20,859 nt of DNA, taken from positions 1 to 20,859 of the forward strand of contig JAIVFH010000425.1 in NCBI GenBank assembly GCA_025765595.1, given 5' to 3'. Below, piece after piece: positions 7,402 to 15,953 of this stretch. Source of the DNA: Obelidium mucronatum (Eukaryota; Chytridiomycota; Chytridiomycetes; Chytridiales; Chytriomycetaceae). The position numbers were made by a program, and so were the translations under genes. Position 1 is the stretch's first letter; every line of letters begins with the position of its first letter. Below the pieces are notes generated by a model. That model had not been told where the DNA came from. It saw only the letters and a list, made by a program, of their open reading frames with translations, and did no database searches.

Positions 7402-9520
7402 ATGAATTGTCAAAAAATGTATTTCGCGTTCGCTCCATGGAAGAACTCAAAGCGGAAGTTGATCAGCTCTATCTTCGCCCTAGTCCTCCTATACTTTATA
7501 TATCATGCACTGCAAATACCTCTAGAATCTTACAGTGACAACCTGGAACTTGCAGCTCATCGAAAGCCCACTGTCATCTCCACCAACTATGATCCCCTAC
7601 AGCAGTCCTCAACCTAGCTCCCCCAATCAGATTCCAAGTTCATATTTTCTTCAAAGACAATCTCTCCAAACTAGATTATTTGTGGAAGTCAATCAACGCG
7701 GCGACCCCAATCGCAGCTCCCATCACATTCCACATTCACGCAAAGCAACTACGAAATAATGAAAAACTCCTACACCACTTGAAAAATTTGAAAACATCAT
7801 CATGGAAAATTGGAGTCGATCGTCGTCCTGAATAAAGGAGTCTCGATGCGTGACGCCATGATGAAGGCATGGATACCGAACTCGAGAAACGAGTTTGCTA
7901 TATTCTTGAACTACGATACAATAGTATCGCCTCATGTTTGGGAGTACGCTGAGATGATGGTGAACGAATACTATGTAAAACCGGGGGTGATAACTGCGAA
8001 TCAGTCTAGCAGCAATGTGAATGCAACCAAGGATTGCATTGGGATTTCTCTGTACGCTCTGCAATACGATCAGGTGCACGAGAGAGATTGGAATCTTCGC
8101 GAAGAGATGTCGAATGTTTATTTGCACCAGTTTCCGTCTACTCATGGAGCGATTTTCGCGCCTATTCAGTGGACGCGTTTCCAGAAATGGTACAATTCCC
8201 TGCATTCAGGTTCTTTATCGCTGCTACCAAACTCAATGACAAACCGATGGCCGCATGATGGGGGCTGCAAAAAGGATTTGATTAAATTCATCTACACAAA
8301 AGGAAAAACGATGATTTATCCAAACTTTCCGAGTGAAGCGCTGGGAAAGTCTTTGATTTCTCGACAAGGAAATGTGCCTGGTTCTATCAGCTCCATAAAA
8401 AATATGGGCAGCTCTTTGCTGCAAATTGCAAAACCAGGAAGCTTACGCGACGTAATCAAATTACCACCGCTCTCCAATGCTTCAATATATGACGTATATT
8501 TCAACAAGAAGGATGGACTCGACAAATTGAACGAAATCGCCCCCTCCTTGACTCAAATCGAGAAATACGAAAAATGTACATTGATTATGAATGTGTATGA
8601 TCGAGTGAGCTCTTTATTAGAGAGGATACGCCATTATGAAAGCTTCCAAAAGCTGGACAGAATAATCCTCGTTTGGAATCATCAAAAGCTCAAACCCCAC
8701 TTTCAAGTCTCACCGGTCCTTCGGAATGCCTCTGTTCCTCTTGTGATCTCTAATAACAAAAAGAAGAAGAAAGATGGCTTTTTGCCACCACCGCCGACGT
8801 ATGAGTTCCTTGTTCCAGTCCACATTCTGCTTCAGCCAAATAGTAGTCTGAATAACAGATACCTTCCCTTTCCTGAGATTCAAACAGACTGCATTATTTC
8901 AATGGATGACGACTTTGATTACCCGCACCATCATCTTGAATACAGGCAAGTTCTTGTTTTTTTTTCTAACACCTTTGAGAGCGTCCTAAATAACAAACGT
9001 TACGCGTGAGCAGCATCAAATTGTTTCATGGCCACTTCTTTAACCACGCAATTGGATTCCGCCATATGGGACGATCCCATAAACTTCTTGAAGATGGGAC
9101 GTTTGAGTATACTACTAGTGTTGACTAAGGGCGCTAGTATGGTTCTCCCCACCGGAATGGTATTCCATCGTAAATACTTGACCATGTACTACTCATAGTC
9201 TGCCCCAACTCGCAAGGGAAATTGTTGACAGCAAAACAAACGGCGAGGATATTCTGTTCAACCTGATGGTTGCGAATGCAACAAATTCCTGCCCAGTTGT
9301 TGTAAACATGTTTTCAAGGGGAATCAAAATGAGCAGTGGGTTATGGCAGAAACCAGCTCATTTTCAAGATAGATCGCTTTGCTTGACGCGGCTTATTCAG
9401 GAAGTGTATGGTGGAAGGGTTCCCTTAAAGTTCTCGACAAAGTTTTTCAGAGGTATTGGAAAGGATGGGATGACGCCTTCATTGTCAGAGTTGAATTGCG
9501 TTGATGATGTTTTCTATTGA
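7402..9520 (+). CDS. Glycosyltransferase B: type II membrane GT2-like plus GT64 protein, three frameshifts
   Basis: ATG 7402 starts a signal anchor (KRKLISSIFALVLLYFIYHAL), fitting a Golgi type II protein. A GT2-like domain follows (RFQVHIFF, NEFAIFLNYD, VWEYAEMMV, HGAIFAPIQW, MTNRWP, MIYPNFPS), then a GT64 domain (CTLIMNVYDRVSSLLERI, ILVWNH, SSLNNRYLPF, SMDDDFDY at about 478-480, FNLMVANATNS). Exons: 7402-7534, 7603 (or 7606)-8945, 9014-9520. The second intron is GC-AG. Three surplus bases interrupt the frame: at TAA 7833-7835, at TAA 9126-9128, and near 9190, where dropping one base gives MYTHSLPQ (paralog A has MYTHALPQ). Removing them gives 660 codons, a whole number. The GT2-like acidic motif is reduced to NYDT, while the GT64 DDD is intact. 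Either sequencing indels or a young pseudogene; homology is secure. Confidence 0.75.
8946..9013 (+). other. GC-AG intron in glycosyltransferase B
   Basis: The 68-nt intron begins AG|GCAAGT and ends GAGCAG. GCAAGT after AG is the usual consensus for the rare GC donor class. Removing it joins HHLEYS to IKLFHGHF, matching DQLNFAVSLFQGHF in paralog C. The GT four bases later (8950) would leave the wrong frame. Confidence 0.75.
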
Positions 9521-9583
9521 ATTTTGTTTATATTATAACTGCAGTTGTTGAGAGTGTTTTGTGATTGACAATTCTCTGGTTGA

Positions 9584-12500
9584 ATGACTCTTTCATCATC
9601 CCGGATGACGCTTCGCCAAAGCAGATTTTATCGAACAGCAGTACTTTTAGTGATTCTAATTGCGGGAGCTGGACTGTTACTGCTGTCTCCGTATAGGACT
9701 TCTAGGGCTGACTCCGCATCCTCATCAGCAGTCTCAAAACTCCTTCAACCCGAAAAATCCAGCTTCTAGACAATTCAATAGGACTATCAGTAATTAAGAA
9801 CGGTGAGTGCCGGTTAATGCCATGAAACGACGTTTAATAGTCAAACGGACAGATCGGAAAAAGTTACGTTGGGAACATGTATGCATAATTGGAAACGCAC
9901 AAAAGGAAGCTGATGCTATTCGTTCGCATCAAATGTGGGAAAACGAATTCGTCTCTCTTTGGTTCGTGTGGGGAGAAAAGCTGCAGACCAACCCAAGTCA
10001 GCTGCCTTCAAGGATCAAGTTGATTCAAACTAATGAAAAGAAGAGTTGGGCAGAAGGAATTCAATATTTGCTTGAAGTGAATCAGAGAAGCGTATGACTG
10101 CGAATACGTCTTTACACACGACGATGATCTTCAGTTCTATTCATATGATGAGAAAGAGACGCGTCCGATACATAAAATTCTTTCTGATATCCTTCTTCGC
10201 TATCAGCCAGCCATGGTTGGGTTTCCGTGGGCCGTTGGTGATGCAACATTAGAGGGGATGAAAGGATTAGCAGAAATGTTCAAGGGCGAAAGAAGTATCT
10301 CCGCTGACAGGCTTTGACTCTGGAATGATTCTATACCACAAATCAATAATTGATTTCTTTATACCTTATACTCCCCGTGGAGAAGGAGGGTTTAATGGTC
10401 ATTGGTCATTATGTGCACACTTCCTGACGTTGTTTGCGCCGAATCTGTTACAAGGCGCTGCACTACGAGTCAATGCGTTGCCTTATACAAATCTCATATC
10501 TTTTGATAATGTTCCGGAAGATGAGCGGAAACCAACCAAAGTTTCAAAAAATGGTTTGATTTTACATGCTGAATCTCGCCATCCCATATGAAGTGAGTTC
10601 TTTATCTATTTACCTTGCATGCCATTTACTTATAATTCTTCTAGTATCATATGAACGCTCCCTTCAGGACCTTTCTTTCAAATGGCATGATAAACCGCCA
10701 ACAGAGGTGGGGTCGCGATATGACAGAATATGATCTTTTGTGGAGAACGGAACTGCCAGAAAAAAGTCTTATCTATGCCTGATATACAGAGAAATCCTTC
10801 GTTGCACAAAGCGGTGGACCGATGGACTATTTTGAATCGACTAGTGAACTTCTATGACATTACTCATCCGGTTATCTCAAAAAACAAATGGATTCGAGAG
10901 CATTTCACAGATTCTGAGCTGGACAATTTTCTCGTAATAGATCAGCCCATGGTCTTAGACTTTTCATTTGTGATTCATGTGTTCACATTGAATCGGAAAG
11001 CTTCCTTTGACAAATTATGGACATCCATAAATCAAGCCAATCAAATCTCTCACCCAGTATCCATTCACATTCATCTTGATACTTTGGAATCGGATAATAA
11101 CGCACCATTCTTTTTTTACGTGCAATACCTTCAATCACTCGTTTCCCTTCATGGACGGGTTCTTGTTTCTGTCAACTCCAAACATAAGGGGCTAAAACAA
11201 AGCATAATGGACGCATGGACTCCAGCCAATTCGAAAGAGTTCGCTATATTTTTGGAAGACGATATTTCTGTATCGCGACATTTTTTGGAATATGCAGAAC
11301 AAATGGTGGCTAGGTATTTGAATCCCAGAGGAGCTCCTGGATACAGCCCGAAATGCATGGGCTGTTTCTCTTTATAATCAAAGGTTAGCCCCATTTTTGG
11401 TCGGGAGACTGCAGAATCGCTGATGGATAGAATAGATACGATGAAGTGAACGAAAGAAATTGGGCCATTTCTACAGGTCCCAACTTTAATCCATACATTC
11501 TCCAACAACCTCAAAGCTTGGGGAGCTGTTTATTCCCCTGACGCATGGAATGATTTTAGAAAGTGGTACCTGGCGCAGCCACCATCGTTGGACCCGCTGA
11601 TACCAGACTCGCTCACAAACAGATGGCTGAAATCTCGCAGCTGGAAGAAGTACCTGATTCGATACATGTACACGAAGGGAAAGTTTATGATTTACCCGAA
11701 TTTTCCGGGCGGCCTGTCACTCACAACGAATCGTTTGGAAGTTGGAACAAACGATAAAATTTCTGGTCCTCATCGGAAATTGATGCTGGACAGGTTCAAC
11801 GTTCCTCTATTGGATCTGGAACGAGAGAATTTCGGATTGGAATCAACAGCTCTTGGAATAGAGGAAAGAGAATTTCTTAGAAAAATCACTGCTGTGGCCG
11901 AGAATACTGGCAGACTAAAAATGGATCTGATAAGAGAGTTTCGCCACCCACAAACAAACGCAGCAATTCTTGACGAAGTTATAGCACCACTTCAACCAGG
12001 TGCTCAGTTGGAATATTCTATTCACATGCTTCCCATGAATGAACTCAAACCATACGATGTGCACTTCAAAAAAGTCAAATCCATCAGCTCGTTGCTTGAA
12101 GGCATCACCCCAAAGTCATTCGACAAATGCACACTAATAATGGAAGCAACATCTGGTGCAGCATCTCTATTGCCTGCTCTTCAACATTATCATTCATTTT
12201 CCCATCTCGAATCCATACTCGTGATTTGGAACTCGGATGAAAAGCCTCCCCTGCTCAAAGCTCCCAAAAGAAATGCAAAGCGGCGTCGACGAAAAGTTCA
12301 ATATGACTACAGAGTCCCAATAGACTTTGTGATACCTGATAAATACAATCCAAACAATTACCTGAGAGTACATCCGCAAATTACAACAGATTGTATTATT
12401 TTATCGGATATGAATTGGATGGTTGCACACGATCAGCTAAATTTCGCGGTTTCATTGTTTCAAGGTCACTTTTACGAGAGCTTGATAGGGTTTGCCCGGG

Positions 12501-12967
12501 GCGGCCGGTCCCATTTGGTAACTCCCAACAAAAAGTATGAATATATTGCTGCCACAGATGGTCCCATCAGCATTCTGGAAATGTCAGGAGTCGTTCTTCA
12601 TCGTAAATTCTTGATGCTATATTCCAGTCCTGCTATGAATAACGGAAGAAGCATTGTTTCGGAAGAAAAGGAGTGTAGGGGAGTCTTGCTCAATATGATG
12701 ATTGCACATGAAACAAACAAAGGCCCAGTCATCATTAGCACTACCGGGAACTCGACGCTTCAAATCGAAAGTGATGTGGTTGAAAAGCGAAGCAATTGTT
12801 TAAATCAAGTTTCGGAACAGATGTACAATGGGAGCATGGATTTGAAATACACAACTAGCAGATTTATGCCACCAAAACCCGTCCTGAAACGTAGCATGAA
12901 GGTTATCGAATATCCTGACGAGGCGTCTCCCTCTTTCAAGCAGCATAAGTTTGTTGATAAATTATGA
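9584..12967 (+). CDS. Glycosyltransferase C: three-domain protein (HDDD domain, GT2-like, GT64-like), seven frameshifts
   Basis: ATG 9584 begins a signal anchor (YRTAVLLVILIAGAGLLLL). The domains are: an N-terminal GT-A-like domain of unassigned family (about 84-348: VCIIGN, FTHDDDLQF with DDD at about 167-169, GFDSGMILYHKS, SRHPYEY); GT2-like (about 430-660: FSFVIHVFT, FLEDDISVS, YPNFPG); and GT64-like (about 800-1040). Exons: 9584-9802, 9841-10592, 10645-11383, 11436-12967. The first intron is only 38 nt (GTGAGT...AATAG), at the same place and phase as in paralog D. Frameshifts: one base missing at 9753-9757 (five A); one surplus near 10087-10089, 10292-10294, 10586, 10760-10765 (six A), 11363 and 11520-11523 (four G). 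Corrected length is 1079 codons, a whole number. The last 1.4 kb is clean. The GT64 motif is SDMN rather than DDD, so that domain is probably inactive, while EDD and HDDD remain. Confidence 0.75.
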
Positions 12968-12988
12968 TAGAACCAAACTGGAATCAAC

Positions 12989-12994
12989 AATAAA
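12989..12994 (+). terminator. AATAAA poly(A) signal of glycosyltransferase C
   Basis: AATAAA lies 22 bp after the TGA of glycosyltransferase C; a second AATAAA is at 13031. Both lie in the 106-bp gap before glycosyltransferase D. Confidence 0.45.
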
Positions 12995-13073
12995 AAACGC
13001 TATTCAGTATGCTGCTTCATGGGTTTGATAAATAAAAGGATGCTCAACTCTGGATTCGTTATAGCATATAATA

Positions 13074-15921
13074 ATGATTCCCAAATTCCTGCTCATTCTC
13101 AGCGTCTTCACCAATTTATTCTGCAAAGCTATTCAACATGAATCTTACTCAAAGAATGAAGTCTCAGGTAAGCTTCGTGCTGCCCATCAGCGCCAGGCTA
13201 TCAACAACACTGACATATGCTAAATATTAGAATGCACATGCGGAGACTCTCAACCAGACCCGGCAAATACTCTTCCATGGACTTATATTTGCATAATCGG
13301 GAACTCTCAGTACTCAAACAATGCGCTTCGATCTCATAAAATGTGGGGTGGCGCCTTCCCGTCCTTTTGGTTTGTTTGGGGCAAAGATGACTCTCCAATT
13401 GAGCCTGTGGCCGGTTTACACATTCTAAAATCGAATCAAACGAAAACATGGGCGGAAGGAATAGAATTCTTGCTCGGACATGCGAGAGAACATGTTTGAA
13501 CTGTGAATATTTTTTCACACACGATGATGACTTGCAAGTTCAGGCTAAAAAATCGAAACTGATACGCGATCTCTTGAAACGGTGCTGACTGATTTAATGC
13601 TGGAGTACCAGCCTGCGGTTGCTGGGTTTCCTTGGGAATTTGGCGATAAAACGTATTCCGGAATGAAGAGCCAAAAGGCTGTCAATGAAAACACACGGGT
13701 CAATGTTCTCACAGGTAATGCAGCTTGTAAAAAATCAGTTCACAAGAAACCAATTGTTGAGCGCGGACGACTATATCAAAAAAAATACAGGATTTGATTC
13801 TGGTATGATTATATACCACGCGTCAATTGTGGATTTTTTCATTCCATATTCCCCTCGCGGCGAAGGCGGATTCTTTGGCAGCTGGTCGCTTTGCGCTCAT
13901 TTCATCACTCTTTTTGCGCCGCTTACTTTCAAAGGAGCGGCAATCCGCCTCAATGAGATTCAATACGATAATCTGGTGTCCATTAGCAACGTTCCCATCA
14001 AACAACGGAAAAATCGAAATGGGAAGCTTAACAAAGATGGCCTCGTTATACAGGCTGAATCCAGACACCCGTATGAATACAATAAGAACAAACCGTATGT
14101 CCAATTTTTGGCTTCGGGTATGTTAAATCCACATCAGCGATTTGGGAGAGAATTGCTCCAGCAGGATATATCATGGGAGCCGGAATCGGCGAAAGAATCG
14201 GCAACGCTTCAAGATATTAAATTAGGCCGAAAGAGTCACAGAAAGTACAACAGAGTCCATGTTTTGCATCGTATTTCTGAGTTTTATGACCTGAGCCACC
14301 AGATTCTTTCAAACAACACGTGGATACGCCAGAAATTTACAGAAAGAGATCTTGCGGGCTTCAAGTGCTTTCGCTATGAAAAGGGATTGGATTATAGTTT
14401 CACTATTCATTTTTTCACGAATCTGGAAGATATGAATGGTTTTCTTGAGCAATGGAGAAGTTTGAATGAGGCTAATACAATAACCAACCAAGTGAATATT
14501 CGAATTCATGTGGAAAATCGAGAACAACTGGTGGCAGCTGACTTTGAATCGCGATTAAGGCGTATACGGGCTTTGGCTTCACATCACGGACCCGTTTCTA
14601 TCAGGCTTAATACCAAGCGTAAAGGAGAACTGCAGTCAGTATTGGACGCATGGTTTCCAAACTCGCAGTCAGAATATGGTATATTTATTCTATCCGGCAC
14701 TTCACATCTATCTCCAAATGTTCTTGAATATGCACAGCAAATGTCATTTCGCTACCTGCATGGAAACCACCAACATAATCATCTTATGGGCGTGTCTCTC
14801 CATCCAGTTAAAATAAGCGAGCTTGGAGGTGTACTCCAGAACACGCAATGGCCTGAGCGAAGCCCTTTTTTACTGCAGTTCCCACCTGCCTTGGAATGAT
14901 TCTGCGTCCGAATCAGTGGACGGACTTTATCACTTGGTTCCACAGCTTATCCATCGACTTTGACCCAATGATTTACGACTCTGAAGTGAATTTATGGGAT
15001 TCAAAAACGCGCTGGGACAAATTTCTGGCCCGATATCTGGTTGAGTTTGGAAACGCGTTTATTTATCCAAATTTACCCCTATCCTTGATTTCCAACTCCC
15101 GGAAAAGCATCCTGAATCCATCAAAGAGAAGAAACACTCTGTCAGAGGATAAACAACCTCTTCGCTTGGTTTACGTCCAAAACAGTACAATGGATACCAC
15201 TTGCTTGATATCAGCTCCCAAACTACCTGACCTTGCTGATCTCTCGATATTTAACCATCAAGGAAAGAAAGTAAACAAATGGAACTCCCTCAACCTTTCA
15301 AAACGGCTACATCAAATGGATAAGTGTACTCTCTCGCTTCACATACGGGACAGAACTCAGATTGCATGGAGACGAATTGACCATTATCAAAGCCATCCGC
15401 TTGTTGATGCCATCAACGTAATATGGGATAGCCCAGAAAACTCGACATATCTTATACCCTTGACTACTCCAGAGGGAAATTCGACCACTATGATCCCAAT
15501 TCACATCAGTCATCCTGAAAAAGAAGGCCACTTTAACAGATTTCGCCCTATCAAAGAGCTTAAAAGCTTCTGTGTTATTTCTCTTGATGAAGATACAAAC
15601 GTATTTCACGATGATCTTACAAATGCTGTCAGGTTATTTCAACAAAGTAATTATCTCCAAATTATTCAGATAAAAGGATATGAGAGGGGGTTAAAGGACC
15701 AGAAGTTTCGTGGTGGGGTTTTTCATTCGCGATACTTGGATGCGTTTGACAAGTTGGTAAGAAACACGACGGTCGAGAATGAGAAGGCGGACTCGCTCTT
15801 TGAGCAAATGGTTCACAATTTATCAAACAATGCTTCAGCAATAATTTACAAAGCCAATCAGCACTTGAATCTTTTTGCCTCAGATGATGCATGGATGTTT
15901 GATGGCAAAGTCATCCAATAA
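13074..15921 (+). CDS. Glycosyltransferase D: three-domain paralog of C, three frameshifts
   Basis: ATG 13074 opens a probably cleaved signal peptide (MIPKFLLILSVFTNLFCKA), unlike the anchors of B and C. Domains: the unassigned N-terminal domain (about 45-320: YICIIGNSQ, YFFTHDDDLQV with DDD at about 130-132, AGFPWEFGD, GFDSGMIIYHAS, SRHPYEY); GT2-like (about 395-620: YSFTIHFF, EYGIFILSGTSH, YPNLP); GT64-like (about 706-890: CTLSLHIRDRTQ, INVIWDS, SLDEDTNV at about 791-798). Exons: 13074-13167, 13231-13714, 13791-15921. The second intron joins NVLT to GFDSGM. Three single missing bases, near 13493-13498, 13571-13576 and 14890-14894, break the frame; restoring them gives 904 codons, a whole number. 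The GT2-like acidic motif is lost (SGTS); GT64 keeps a D-E-D. It ends 32 bp before the next ATG. Confidence 0.75.
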
Positions 15922-15922
15922 A
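15917..15922 (+). terminator. AATAAA overlapping the stop codon of glycosyltransferase D
   Basis: AATAAA contains the TAA stop at 15919-15921, and the next gene's ATG is at 15954. With a 32-bp gap the cleavage site of D must lie in or beyond the start of the next gene, so the transcripts probably abut or overlap. Confidence 0.35.
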
Positions 15923-15953
15923 AAATCTTGGAGATTCCCATATCAACCAACAC

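Noticed and set aside
7833..11525. Programmed +1 frameshifting at stop codons
   Set aside because: Several B and C shifts place a stop just before the new frame, but at 9190, 10294, 10586, 11363 and 11523 the conserved residues already match the new frame upstream of the stop, and no common slippery motif is seen.
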